From: Chromatiales bacterium
Lineage (GTDB): Bacteria > Pseudomonadota > Gammaproteobacteria > SZUA-152
DNA: 48,584 nucleotides
Assembly: GCA_026982475.1 (NCBI GenBank)
Contig: JALSHB010000170.1
Span: forward strand, 1-48,584
Reading direction: 5' to 3'
How positions within the stretch are numbered: the first letter of the stretch is position 1; every line of letters starts with the position of its first letter. Positions 18,285-26,704 of the stretch are shown here, piece after piece. The notes beneath the pieces were generated by a model. It did no database searches and was not told where the DNA came from. It saw only the letters and a list, made by a program, of their open reading frames with translations. The position numbers and the translations under genes were made by a program.

Positions 18285-19018
18285 AGACACACCTGCCCGA
18301 CAGCGGCCCCGCCGGCTTCTCCCTGGTCGAAATCCTCGTCGCCATGACCCTGGGCGTCGTGCTCCTCGGCGGCGCCCTCACCATCTACACCAGCAGCAAG
18401 GACGGCTACCGCCTGCAGGAAAACATCGCCGGCCTGCAGGAAAACGGCCGTTTCGCCATCCAGGCCCTGCGCCGCAACATGGAGATGGCCGGCTTTCCAC
18501 TGATACTGGAAATCCCCCCCTTCGTCATCGGCGGAGCCAACGGAACCGTCGACGGCGGTGGCAACGCCAGTGATCAGATCACCATCCAGTACCGCTCCGA
18601 TACCGATTGCCTGGGCGCAGGAACCCCCACCAATGCCGCCGCCCCGCGCGTGGCCGTCAATCGCTACCACATCGGCAATGGCGCCCTGCGCTGCGAGGGC
18701 AATGGCAACCCCGGTGCGCCAGAGTCACTGGTGGACAACGTCATCAACATGCAGGCCCTCTACGGTATCGACGACGACAGCGACGGCACCGCCAACCGCT
18801 ATGTCCGCGCCGATCAGGTCGGCACTGGCGGCGTGCCCGGCTGGAACAGTGTCGTCAGCCTGCGCCTGGCATTGCTGGTCTCTTCCGACAGCAACATCAA
18901 CACGACACAACAGGCCGGCGGCTTTGAACTGCTGGACGCGCCAGCCATCAATCCAGGGGACGACCGGCTGTATCGCGTCTTCACCACCACCATCCCCCTG
19001 CGCAACCGCATCCCCTAG
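18281..19018 (+). CDS. pilW: type IV pilus minor pilin PilW, operon 2 (short form)
   Basis: 245 residues. The signal GFSLVEILVAMTLGVVLLGGAL has Glu5, and LQENGRFAIQALRRNMEMAGFP follows as in other PilW proteins. An Asp-rich DDDSDGTANRYV segment matches DTDGDKTANVYV of the operon 1 paralogue at the same relative place. It lacks about 100 residues of the beta region compared with that protein. The C-terminal TTTIPLRNRIP corresponds to TTTIRNRVQ. It overlaps pilV-2 by 4 nt. Confidence 0.9.
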   Translation: MKTHLPDSGPAGFSLVEILVAMTLGVVLLGGALTIYTSSKDGYRLQENIAGLQENGRFAIQALRRNMEMAGFPLILEIPPFVIGGANGTVDGGGNASDQITIQYRSDTDCLGAGTPTNAAAPRVAVNRYHIGNGALRCEGNGNPGAPESLVDNVINMQALYGIDDDSDGTANRYVRADQVGTGGVPGWNSVVSLRLALLVSSDSNINTTQQAGGFELLDAPAINPGDDRLYRVFTTTIPLRNRIP

Positions 19019-19032
19019 GAGGAATCCGCGCC

Positions 19033-19578
19033 ATGCTGCCCCCGACCCCACGGCCCATGCCCCGCCACCAGAGTGGCGCCGCCCTCATCACCGGCCTGCT
19101 GATCATGATCATCATGACCCTCATCGGCATCTCGGCAATGGAATCCTCCCTCGTCCAGACCAGTCTCGCCACCAACACCCAACTGAACACCATCGGCTTC
19201 CAGACGACCGAAGCGGCCCTGGCCCGGGCCGACAACGACGGGGCCCTGCTGGGACAGACGATCAACAACGGCGTCAGCGCCAGCCCGCCCGACACCGGCC
19301 AGGCCGTCCTCGATCAAACGGCACAACGTGGCGGAACGGTCACCGTCACCACCACCATCCAGGCCAACGCCTGCGGTGAACTGCCCGGCGCCCAATGCCT
19401 GGAGCAGGAGCTGAACGCCAACGAATCCGCCAACAACGCGACGCCGATCTGCTTCGCCTACCAGCTCGTCGCCACCACCACGATTGGCAATGCCCAGGCC
19501 AGCAGCACCCAGCACACCCAGACCAACAGCCGTTCGGTCCCCGGGCAGGCCGGTATCGGCCAGTGCAACGCGATCTGA
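19033..19578 (+). CDS. pilX: type IV pilus minor pilin PilX, operon 2
   Basis: 181 residues. TAGGAGG lies a little over ten bases upstream. The N-terminal sequence SGAALITGLLIMIIMTLIGISAMESS is a PilX-type helix with no Glu5, followed by QTSLATNTQLNTIGFQTTEAALARAD, comparable to the same position in operon 1. The C-terminal half has four or five cysteines. It lies 14 bp after pilW-2 and 49 bp before pilY1-2. Confidence 0.88.
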   Translation: MLPPTPRPMPRHQSGAALITGLLIMIIMTLIGISAMESSLVQTSLATNTQLNTIGFQTTEAALARADNDGALLGQTINNGVSASPPDTGQAVLDQTAQRGGTVTVTTTIQANACGELPGAQCLEQELNANESANNATPICFAYQLVATTTIGNAQASSTQHTQTNSRSVPGQAGIGQCNAI

Positions 19579-19627
19579 TCAAAACAGTTACCTCAACGAA
19601 CGACACTTGCCCTTCGGGAGAACCCAG

Positions 19628-22600
19628 ATGAAAGGAAATCACCACCGCCACATCGCCCTGGCCACCCTGCTGGGCCTTGGCATGGCCAGCGCCCCGATCC
19701 AGGCCGAAGACATCGAAGTCTTCTTCTCCAAGCCCGCCAGCACCGTTGCGCCCAATGTACTCTTCATCCTTGATTCCTCAAGAAGCATGGACGAACCCCT
19801 GGGCAATGCCACCCGCCTGCAAGTGCTGAAAGACTCCCTGAACAAGGTGCTCAAGCCCCAGGAAAAATACAAAAAGCTGAATGTCGGCATCATGGACTTC
19901 GGCGGTGACCGCAGTGGCGGCATCGACTTTCCCATCACCGACATCAACAGCGAGGCAAACCTGGTTGACAGCAATATCCCGCCTGGCATCGATGTCGGCA
20001 CCGTCCTCGACTACATCGCCAAGAGCTACACGACCGCCAAGGGGACACCCATGGGCGACGCCCTCTATTTTGCCTCCAGCTATTATCTGGGCGAGAAAAT
20101 CTTCAACACCCGCTGGCGAGGCGACAACCCCAAGACATGGAATGTTGCCACCAACAGTTACACCAATGGTGACGACCAGGCCGACAATCCCGCCGCCTAC
20201 GATGGGAAAGTGGGGTACACCTACCAGCCAGCCGGAGAGCGCGACTGCTCGCCCAGCAGCCCGCGGCCGATCCGCGGCTGCGGTTCCGGCCTCATCAGCA
20301 ACAGCTGCCGAACGGCAACGGCCACCACACAGGCAAGCGCAGGCTCCTGCAGGATCCAGCAAAACGACCGCGCCTGTGACGCCACGGGGCGGGAATGCTA
20401 TGACAACTGGAAGACCATCAGCACCGTTTTCTACGATGGCAGCAACCGCCCTGCAGACCCAGACGGCAGCGGCGACCTCTACCGCGTACGTTGTACCGAG
20501 CCTCGAGCAGCGGGCAGCTATACCTACCAGCGATGCCGGGAAACCTACAACAAACAGGTCTGGGCCCCCACGCCCACCTACAAGAGCCCCATCACCCACC
20601 AGTGCCAGAGCAACTACGTGGTACTCCTCTCTGACGGTGAACCGATGCGCCGAGACACCATCCATCCTATCGCCTCACGGGTCAACCCTGTCATCGGCAG
20701 CAGCGACTACGATGACTGCGCCCCCCTCGGCAGTCTCGGCGGCAACATCCATGCCAATGGCCGCTGCCTGCCCGAACTCGTCCAGTACATGGCCGAGTAC
20801 GACCAATCCACCAGCCTGCCGGGTGATCAGACCATCTCCACCTACACCATTGGCTTCATGCTCGGCAGCAACCCGGGCGCGGAGGATTTTCTTGAACTGC
20901 TGGCCGAAAAGAGCAAGCAACATGGCAGAAAGGAAGGAGGGTATTTCAGCGCCGACAAGGCCACCGACCTGGTGGGCGTATTCAAGAAGATCATCAAGGA
21001 TGTGACCAGCGGTGGCGACGTCAGCTTCTCCGCGCCCGCTGTCAACGTCGATCAAAACAACCGCCTGGCCACCAGCAAATACCTCTACCGGCCGGAATTC
21101 ACGCCCAGCGACAAACCCCGCTGGCGTGGCACCATCATCAGGACCGAGCTGGGTTACGACAGCAATGGCAACCCCACCTTTACCGACGACCCGACAAGCT
21201 TCGCCAGCACCCTGGAGGCCAGCCAGCGGCAGATCTATACCTATGCCGGCGGGAACAAGGACCTCAGCCACAGCAGCAACGCCTTCACCACCAGCAACGC
21301 CTTTCTGACCCGCGCCCAGCTGCAGCTTTCCGCCGGCGTCGACCGCGACAAGCTCATCCAGTGGACCCGCGGGATCGACGTAAACGACGAAAACAACGAC
21401 AATGACACGACCGACCAGCGCAAGCACATGGGCGACTCCCTGCACACCACGCCGGCGCTGGTGAACTACCAGGGAGGCATGCCTTCCCAGGTGCTCTATG
21501 TGCCGACCAATGACGGTTTCCTGCACGCCTTTGACATCTCCAGCGGCGCCCCGAAGGAACTCTTTGCCTTCATTCCGCCGGAACTGCTGCCCAACCTCGA
21601 CACCCTGTATCGCAACAACAACGCGGACAAGAAGGTCTATGGCCTGGACGGCGACATAACCATCTGGCAGACCCCAACCCATGTCTATCTTTACTTCGGC
21701 ATGCGACGCGGCGGCCGCAACTACTATGCGCTGGACGTCACCGACCCGACGCAGCCACGATTCCTGTGGCGCATCCGGGGCGGCGTCGATGCCGGATTCG
21801 ATGAGCTGGGGCAGACCTGGTCCACGCCGCAGCTGACCAGCGTGATGGTTCGCGGCATCGAGACCAAGGCGCTGATCTTTGCCGGTGGCTATGACACCGA
21901 CCAGGACAACCAGACCACGAACAGCGAGCGCAGGAACGACGACCTGGGCCGGGCCATTTTCATCGTCAACGCCGAAGATGGAAGCAAGATCTGGAGTGCT
22001 GGCCCTAGCGGCGGCGGCCACGACCTGACCCTGCCTTTCGACAACAGCATCCCCTCGGAGGCGCGCATCATCGATCTCGACGGCAACGGGTTGAGCGACC
22101 GCCTGTATGTCGGGGACATGGGAGGCCGCGTATGGCGCATCGACCTCGATCAGACCGACATCAACAAGAGCAGCGGCTACCTGCTCGCCGACCTGGCCAA
22201 GGATAACTCCCCCAAGGACAACCGGCGTTTCTATTACCCCCCCAGCGTCGCCTTCGACCGCCAGTTCCGGCTCAGGGTCGCCATTGGCTCCGGCTACAGG
22301 GCGCGCCCCCTCGACACGGCGACCGAAGATCGCTTCTACGTCTTCGAGGACCAGGACGCCAGGCTCGGCCCTCCCGCCAACAATCGCAGCCCCCTGACCG
22401 AGAGCGACCTTGGCGACATCACCGGACAAACGGCCCTGACCACCAACCAGCCCGGCTGGTACCTGCGCCTGAACCCCAGTGAAAAGGTGCTGGCCAAGTC
22501 CGTCATCTTCAACAACAAGGTGATATTCACCAGCTACGAGCCCAACTTCCAGGCCGGCAACGACATCTGCAAGCTGGATGGCAATACCCCCCGCGCCTAC

Positions 22601-22909
22601 ATGCTCGCCCTCGCGGACGGGCGCGCCGTCGCAAACCTGGACAATAACAGCCAGGGCAACAACACCCGCTACAGGGAGCTCGTCTCGGTCCAGTTCATCC
22701 CCGGCTCGCCGTACATCACCTTTGATTCGGGCGGCAACAATGGCGCCAACAACGGCAGCGGCGGCAACGGTGGTACTGGCGGCACTGGTGGTACTGGCGG
22801 TACTGGCGGCGCAAACCCGCCGCCGCCCTGTGCCAATGCCTTCGTCGGCGAGGATCTTCTCGACACCAGCTGCTCCCTGAGCAGACGCATCGCCTGGCAG
22901 AACCGCTAG
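19628..22909 (+). CDS. pilY1: PilY1-type pilus tip adhesin with VWA-like N-terminus, operon 2
   Basis: 1093 residues from ATG 19628 (GGGAG upstream); longer in-frame starts would overlap pilX and lose the signal peptide, which ends near IQAED. A MIDAS-like DxSxS (D49, S51, S53) starts a VWA-like domain. Residues about 190-330 contain a cysteine-rich insertion absent from the operon 1 protein. The propeller half carries the PilY1 signature DLDGNG...YVGDMGG from residue 816. Near the C-terminus a Gly/Thr/Asn repeat links to a short module with three cysteines. Overall it is only distantly similar to the operon 1 PilY1, so the two tips likely differ in ligand. Confidence 0.95.
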   Translation: MKGNHHRHIALATLLGLGMASAPIQAEDIEVFFSKPASTVAPNVLFILDSSRSMDEPLGNATRLQVLKDSLNKVLKPQEKYKKLNVGIMDFGGDRSGGIDFPITDINSEANLVDSNIPPGIDVGTVLDYIAKSYTTAKGTPMGDALYFASSYYLGEKIFNTRWRGDNPKTWNVATNSYTNGDDQADNPAAYDGKVGYTYQPAGERDCSPSSPRPIRGCGSGLISNSCRTATATTQASAGSCRIQQNDRACDATGRECYDNWKTISTVFYDGSNRPADPDGSGDLYRVRCTEPRAAGSYTYQRCRETYNKQVWAPTPTYKSPITHQCQSNYVVLLSDGEPMRRDTIHPIASRVNPVIGSSDYDDCAPLGSLGGNIHANGRCLPELVQYMAEYDQSTSLPGDQTISTYTIGFMLGSNPGAEDFLELLAEKSKQHGRKEGGYFSADKATDLVGVFKKIIKDVTSGGDVSFSAPAVNVDQNNRLATSKYLYRPEFTPSDKPRWRGTIIRTELGYDSNGNPTFTDDPTSFASTLEASQRQIYTYAGGNKDLSHSSNAFTTSNAFLTRAQLQLSAGVDRDKLIQWTRGIDVNDENNDNDTTDQRKHMGDSLHTTPALVNYQGGMPSQVLYVPTNDGFLHAFDISSGAPKELFAFIPPELLPNLDTLYRNNNADKKVYGLDGDITIWQTPTHVYLYFGMRRGGRNYYALDVTDPTQPRFLWRIRGGVDAGFDELGQTWSTPQLTSVMVRGIETKALIFAGGYDTDQDNQTTNSERRNDDLGRAIFIVNAEDGSKIWSAGPSGGGHDLTLPFDNSIPSEARIIDLDGNGLSDRLYVGDMGGRVWRIDLDQTDINKSSGYLLADLAKDNSPKDNRRFYYPPSVAFDRQFRLRVAIGSGYRARPLDTATEDRFYVFEDQDARLGPPANNRSPLTESDLGDITGQTALTTNQPGWYLRLNPSEKVLAKSVIFNNKVIFTSYEPNFQAGNDICKLDGNTPRAYMLALADGRAVANLDNNSQGNNTRYRELVSVQFIPGSPYITFDSGGNNGANNGSGGNGGTGGTGGTGGTGGANPPPPCANAFVGEDLLDTSCSLSRRIAWQNR
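22742..22813. repeat. Gly-rich coding microsatellite in pilY1 of operon 2
   Basis: Repeated GGT ACT GGC and GGC ACT GGT units give Gly-Gly-Thr four times, after an Asn/Gly/Ser run and before Pro-Pro-Pro-Pro. Units of 9 bp are prone to slippage without shifting frame, so the linker length between the propeller and the C-terminal cysteine module may vary between strains. Confidence 0.8.
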
Positions 22910-23038
22910 CAGGCCACCCGGGGTGGGCGGACACCATGCCGCCCACCCCTTTCGTCACGAACCGGGTTGCGGCTCTCTTGCCACCAGATTCCACACGGCA
23001 AATCAGACCTGACAGACCCAAGGAGAAAACAGCCGCAC

Positions 23039-23443
23039 ATGAAAACAGACATACGCCAATCTTGTCCAGGCCAGGGGTTCAGCCTCATCGAACTGCTCAT
23101 CACCCTGGCCATCATCGGCATTCTGGCCAGCATCGCCTATCCCAGTTATCAGAACCATGTGCTGAAAACCAACCGCACGGAAGCCCAAACACTGCTCCTG
23201 GACATTCTCGCCAGGCAGCAAAACTACTTCAGCCGCAATATGACCTATACCATCAACTTGGACACAGCCCTGAATTTGACCGTTCCCGTCACCACCCCGA
23301 ACGGCCTCTATGTCATTACCGCCAACAGCTGCGGCGCCGGTATCGCCACCTGTGTGGTACTTACCGCCACACCTCAAGGCAGACAGATTCCGGACGGCCC
23401 GCTCACCATAGATTCGGTCGGCAGAAAGACCGGCAACTGGTAA
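23039..23443 (+). CDS. pilE: type IV pilus minor pilin PilE, operon 2
   Basis: 134 residues. The leader ends with Gly before FSLIELLITLAIIGILASIAYPSYQNHV, a near-match to the PilE-1 signal, followed by LKTNRTEAQTLLLDILARQQNYFSRN as in PilE proteins. Two cysteines lie about ten residues apart mid-protein (SCGAGIATC). AGGAG is 13 bases before the ATG, slightly far. It ends operon 2; repeat-rich DNA follows. It is 28 residues shorter than PilE-1. Confidence 0.9.
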   Translation: MKTDIRQSCPGQGFSLIELLITLAIIGILASIAYPSYQNHVLKTNRTEAQTLLLDILARQQNYFSRNMTYTINLDTALNLTVPVTTPNGLYVITANSCGAGIATCVVLTATPQGRQIPDGPLTIDSVGRKTGNW

Positions 23444-23549
23444 ACAGCCAGGGGGGGCACTGTCCACCAAAGGGCGGCCGGTAGCCTGCCCGGTGGGCAC
23501 TACTGCCTACCCTGCGAGACTACGCCCGCTGTCGAGAGAAGCAGTCAGC

Positions 23550-23608
23550 CCGCGAATGAACGCCAATGGACACGAATAACGCAGGCGTGAATTTGCGTTC
23601 ATTTGCGG
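23550..23608. repeat. GAATGAACGC inverted repeat
   Basis: CCGCGAATGAACGC at 23550-23563 is matched by its inverted copy GCGTTCATTTGCGG at 23595-23608 (13 of 14), with a 31-nt spacer. The inner sequence again contains a GAAT-rich segment. It resembles a small palindromic repeat unit, and no protein use is evident. Confidence 0.7.
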
Positions 23609-23672
23609 ACAATTTCCCGCCACCAGATCCACCGTACGCCCGCACGCCCATGAAACAGATCAGCAGCCGTAG

Positions 23673-23689
23673 GGTGGGCACTGCCCACC
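23673..23689. repeat. GGTGGGCA/TGCCCACC palindrome
   Basis: GGTGGGCACTGCCCACC is a perfect 8+8 palindrome around one base. Degenerate relatives are seen at about 23450-23515 and 24511-24528, and a partial one at 3461-3480, so it is a small dispersed palindrome family in this genome. Confidence 0.75.
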
Positions 23690-23847
23690 ATTGCACATTA
23701 TTCATGGCCGGATGCGCCAGGCTGCCTGGTTCTGCCATTGCACCGTCATGCCCGTCATGTCTAATAGTGCCCGGAAACGCCGGAACGCCTTCGCGGGCGG
23801 CAGTCCCCGGCAACGGGAACTCTTTGCAAGAAACTGCTTGAAGGGAA

Positions 23848-23949
23848 ATGATCGTGAAAAAGGAATTTATTGTGGCTGCGGCCACATCGGTAACCGTCAA
23901 AACCTTTGCCGCCGGACTGTTCTTTGTCCTCTTGCTGGGCCTGTTTTAA
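23848..23949 (+). CDS. possible 33-residue hydrophobic peptide
   Basis: A short frame encodes a lysine-bearing N-terminus followed by one membrane-spanning stretch ending in LFFVLLLGLF. AAGGG lies just upstream; a GTG two codons later would have better spacing. No family is recognised and it sits within repeat-rich intergenic DNA, so it may be chance. If expressed it would be a single-pass small membrane protein. Confidence 0.2.
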   Translation: MIVKKEFIVAAATSVTVKTFAAGLFFVLLLGLF

Positions 23950-24027
23950 GCGCTGTTCCAATGACGAGAATTTCATGGGCGCCATCGACATTAACGGGTT
24001 CGATATTCATATTATTCTTTTGTATCT

Positions 24028-24155
24028 ATTCACCACAGAGGCACAGAGAACACAGAGAATGCATCGGTGGGAGGCAATGCCCCGGGTGGCGATGTGGCCT
24101 GCCCCGACGACCTGGCATTTCATTTCTTAGTGAACACCGTGTCTCTGTGGTGAAT
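24028..24155. repeat. CACCACAG-bounded dispersed repeat, copy A
   Basis: Perfect 13-bp terminal inverted repeats ATTCACCACAGAG (24028-24040) and CTCTGTGGTGAAT (24143-24155) bound a 128-bp unit. The interior is about 90 per cent identical to a unit at 30920-31031, including GTGGGAGGCAATGCC and GGCGATGTGGCCTGCCCCG. Copy A has a 9-bp internal duplication (CACAGAGAA) that copy B lacks. No open frame is shared. Confidence 0.85.
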
Positions 24156-24193
24156 CAGGGGACGTTGGCACCGGAGGCCGGGCCACGATATCC

Positions 24194-24262
24194 AGCGCAA
24201 AGGGCGCAAAGGTTTTCTGAAAGGATTTCCTTTGCGCCCTCTGCGCCTTTGCGGCCTCTGCG
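24194..24262. repeat. CTTTGCGCC-type inverted repeat
   Basis: GCGCAAAGGGCGCAAAGG on the left faces CCTTTGCGCCCTCTGCGCC on the right about 20 nt later. The right arm continues with CTTTGCGGCCTCTGCG. Close relatives lie at 26511-26545 and 26641-26675, so this is another dispersed family. A further CTCTGTGGTGAG end lies just downstream near 24315-24327. Confidence 0.75.
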
Positions 24263-24510
24263 TTTCATTCCATTTCCGGCACGAACCTGAAGAGCCTTTC
24301 TCTGTACCTCCGTGTCTCTGTGGTGAGCTGAATAGTTACATTTTTTTAGACTGGTCATTTTACCCATAAATTTTATGCCCATAAAATAAGCCCCGCCCGC
24401 ACGCAATCGTGAGACACTGAGAAGAGGTTGTTGAGCTCACCGGCAGCTTTGGAAGCATCCCACCTAGGGCGCAATACAAAGCACAAAGCCGGGTTCATAT
24501 TCTTGGGTCA

Positions 24511-24531
24511 AGGGTGGCATTGCCCACCCTA
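24511..24531 (-). terminator. hairpin overlapping the ispH stop
   Basis: GGGTGGCATTGCCCACCC can form a stem, and the ispH stop codon (24529-24531) lies at its edge. On the minus strand the last codon and stop of ispH are read out of this palindromic repeat. It probably ends ispH transcription, although no T-run is present. Confidence 0.45.
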
Positions 24532-25485
24532 CGAGACCTGCCCTCCCGGCTCATCACCTAAACGCAACTCCCGCGGGAGTGAAAACGTCACTGTTTCCTC
24601 ACGCCCTTCGGCATCCACCGCCTCGTCACAGCCCAACGCCTGCAAGCGCTCGATAACCTCATCGACCAGCACTTCCGGCGCCGAGGCCCCAGCCGTCACG
24701 CCGACTGCGGAACGCCCCACCAGCCATGCCGGCCGGATCTGGCTGGCGTCATCGATGAGGTAGGCGTCACTGCCCAGGCGCTCGGCCAGCTCGCGCAGGC
24801 GGTTGGAGTTGGAGCTGTTGGCGGACCCCACCACCAGCACCAGATCGCAATTGCGCGCCAGGGCCTTGACCGCATCCTGACGATTCTGCGTGGCGTAGCA
24901 GATGTCGTTTTTCTTCGGCCCGACAATGGCGGGAAAACGCGCGCGCAGGGCGTCGATCACCAGCGCCGTGTCGTCCAGCGACAGGGTGGTCTGGGTCACG
25001 AAGGCCAGGCGATCCGGGTCGTTGACCTCCAGCCTCAGCACATCCTCCGGCGTCTCCACCAGGTACATGCCTTCACCCCGGTACTGGCCCAGCGTCCCTT
25101 CCACCTCCGGATGGCCGGCGTGGCCGATGAGTATCACCTCCTGGCCCGCCTGCTGATGACGCACCACTTCCATGTGCACCTTGGTCACCAGCGGACAGGT
25201 GGCATCGAAGACCTTCAGGGCACGCGCCTCGGCCTCCTCGCGCACCGCCTTCGACACGCCGTGGGCACTGAAAATGACCGTGGCGCCGGCCGGCACCTCA
25301 TGCAACTCATCGACAAAAACGGCGCCGCGCTCACGCAGACCCTCCACGACATAGCGGTTGTGCACCACCTCATGGCGCACATAGATGGGCGCACCAAACA
25401 GGTCGAGGGCGCGTTCGACGATCTCGATGGCGCGATTGACGCCGGCGCAAAAACCGCGCGGATTGGCCAGTTGAATCTGCATCAT
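24529..25485 (-). CDS. ispH: 4-hydroxy-3-methylbut-2-enyl diphosphate reductase (IspH/LytB)
   Basis: 318 residues. It performs the last step of the MEP pathway, reducing HMBPP to IPP and DMAPP with a [4Fe-4S] cluster. The three cluster cysteines are C13 (PRGFCAGV), C97 (DATCPLV) and C196 (DICYATQ); the substrate histidines RHEVVH and GHAGHPEV and the [10 protein letters not shown] motif are present. Start ATG 25485 is followed at once by a second ATG, and either could be used. It is downstream of fkpB in the conserved ribF-ileS-lspA-fkpB-ispH order. The C-terminal codons and stop lie in a repeat. Confidence 0.98.
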   Translation of the reverse strand: MMQIQLANPRGFCAGVNRAIEIVERALDLFGAPIYVRHEVVHNRYVVEGLRERGAVFVDELHEVPAGATVIFSAHGVSKAVREEAEARALKVFDATCPLVTKVHMEVVRHQQAGQEVILIGHAGHPEVEGTLGQYRGEGMYLVETPEDVLRLEVNDPDRLAFVTQTTLSLDDTALVIDALRARFPAIVGPKKNDICYATQNRQDAVKALARNCDLVLVVGSANSSNSNRLRELAERLGSDAYLIDDASQIRPAWLVGRSAVGVTAGASAPEVLVDEVIERLQALGCDEAVDAEGREETVTFSLPRELRLGDEPGGQVS

Positions 25486-25539
25486 GACTATTTCTCGTTA
25501 CCCTTTGCTGCCACCCGAACCCGCAGATTCAGGCATTGG

Positions 25540-26004
25540 CTAGTCTTCCGCAACTTGCGGACAATTGGAGACCGCCAGTATCTCCACCTCGAAACTTATC
25601 GCATGGCCACACAGGGGGTGATTGAAATCCACCAGCACCTGCTCGTCATCCACTTCCACCACCGTGCCCGGGAGTTCGTCGCCAGTCGGGGTGGTGAAAT
25701 TGACGATCAGGCCCGCCTCTAGCGACATGTCATGGGGGAAATCATGTATCGACAGGGCATGCACGTTGGCCGGATCGGGAAAGCCAAAGGCATCCTGGGG
25801 CTCGATTTCCAGCGTCTGTACACTCCCCCGGCGCAGACCGTACAAGGCCCGCTCAAGGCCGCTGACCAGGGAGCCATCCCCCATGCGAAACTGCAGGGGT
25901 TCACTCTCACGACTGCTTTCAACCACCATGCCTCCCTCCATTCTCAGGGTGAAATGCATCAACACTTCACTGTCGGGGCCGATCACCGTGGCATCGTCAT
26001 TCAT
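25540..26004 (-). CDS. fkpB: FKBP-type peptidyl-prolyl cis-trans isomerase, SlpA/FkpB type
   Basis: 154 residues. A FKBP core (residues about 10-75 and 125-150) is interrupted by the IF (insert-in-flap) chaperone domain with [16 protein letters not shown], the arrangement of SlpA/SlyD proteins. The His-rich SlyD tail is absent, which favours SlpA. It is cytosolic and catalyses prolyl isomerisation and holds unfolded chains. Overlaps lspA by 4 nt (ATGA) and precedes ispH by 54 bp. Confidence 0.95.
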   Translation of the reverse strand: MNDDATVIGPDSEVLMHFTLRMEGGMVVESSRESEPLQFRMGDGSLVSGLERALYGLRRGSVQTLEIEPQDAFGFPDPANVHALSIHDFPHDMSLEAGLIVNFTTPTGDELPGTVVEVDDEQVLVDFNHPLCGHAISFEVEILAVSNCPQVAED

Positions 26005-26492
26005 GTCTTTTGGTCCATCTCAGGGTGACGGTCGAACAGGCTGTCCAGCACCAACATCACCGCCCCCACCGTGATCGCCGAATCGGCGATATTGAAAGTC
26101 GGCCAGTACCAATCCCGGTAATACACCTGAATGAAGTCCACCACGTAACCCAGCGTCAGCCGGTCCCACAGATTGCCCAGCGCGCCGCCGAGGATCAGTG
26201 CCAGGGCCAGCGCCAGCCAGCGCTGGCCGGGCCTGAGACGCGCCAGCCAGACGACGATGACCACACTCACCACGGCGGCGATGATGGCGAAGAACCAGCG
26301 CTGCCAGCCGCCCGCCGAGCTGAGGAAACTGAACGCCGCGCCCTCGTTGTGCATCAGGGTCAGATTGAAGCCGGGGAACACCGGCAGCGGCTGGTGATAC
26401 ACCAGGTGCTCGCTGGCCAGTGACTTGGTCCACAGGTCCAGCGCCACCACCAGTGCCGACAACAACAGCCATTTAAGGTTGGACAGGCTCAT
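26001..26492 (-). CDS. lspA: lipoprotein signal peptidase (signal peptidase II)
   Basis: 163 residues with four transmembrane helices. The catalytic aspartates are D119 in YVVDF and D137 in NIADSAI, and the conserved N-terminal DxxTK (D19, T22, K23) and NxGAAF motifs are seen. It cleaves prolipoproteins after diacylglyceryl transfer at the lipobox Cys, as needed by the cytochrome lipoprotein encoded nearby. It overlaps fkpB by 4 nt but is split from ileS by 212 bp containing repeats. Confidence 0.98.
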   Translation of the reverse strand: MSLSNLKWLLLSALVVALDLWTKSLASEHLVYHQPLPVFPGFNLTLMHNEGAAFSFLSSAGGWQRWFFAIIAAVVSVVIVVWLARLRPGQRWLALALALILGGALGNLWDRLTLGYVVDFIQVYYRDWYWPTFNIADSAITVGAVMLVLDSLFDRHPEMDQKT

Positions 26493-26510
26493 GCCGGAAC
26501 CCTTTTTTCA

Positions 26511-26675
26511 ACGCAAAGGCGCAGAGGCGCAGAGGCCGCAAAGAACCCCATTCTCACTCGCACAATGATTCGCTCCCAGGCCCTGGGCGCATTTCCGCAG
26601 AAGGCGAAAGAATGGCTGCTGTTTTTTCCTTCATTTATTGCCTTTGCGCCCTCTGCGCCTTTGCGCCTTTGCGTT
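26511..26675. repeat. inverted pair of CTTTGCGCC-type repeats between ileS and lspA
   Basis: ACGCAAAGGCGCAGAGGCGC at 26511-26530, continued by AGAGGCCGCAAAGAA, is inverted relative to CCTTTGCGCCCTCTGCGCC at 26641-26659, continued by TTTGCGCCTTTGCGTT. The pair spans about 165 bp, with a roughly 95-nt unrelated centre, and could fold into one long stem. It interrupts an operon junction (ileS-lspA) that is normally compact. Confidence 0.75.
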
Positions 26676-26704
26676 TGTAATTTCAAACCCGACAACATCC
26701 CGCC

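Larger units (their letters stand above)
23444..24528. other. 1.1-kb intergenic region of dispersed repeats
   Basis: Between convergent pilE-2 and ispH no open frame shows family resemblance. The stretch contains GGTGGGCA-type palindromes (about 23450-23515, 23673-23689 and 24511-24528), a CCGCGAATGAACGC inverted repeat (23550-23608), a CACCACAG-bounded repeat (24028-24155), a CTTTGCGCC repeat (about 24194-24262) and one short hydrophobic frame. It seems to be an accumulation site for non-coding repeats between two transcription units that converge. Confidence 0.75.

Noticed and set aside
22742-22813. Possible CRISPR-like array from regular short repeats
   Set aside because: The units are 9 bp, adjacent without spacers and in frame within pilY1-2.
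23691-24290. 199-codon frame in the repeat-rich region after pilE-2
   Set aside because: It runs through several non-coding repeats that recur elsewhere in other frames, and no domain is visible.
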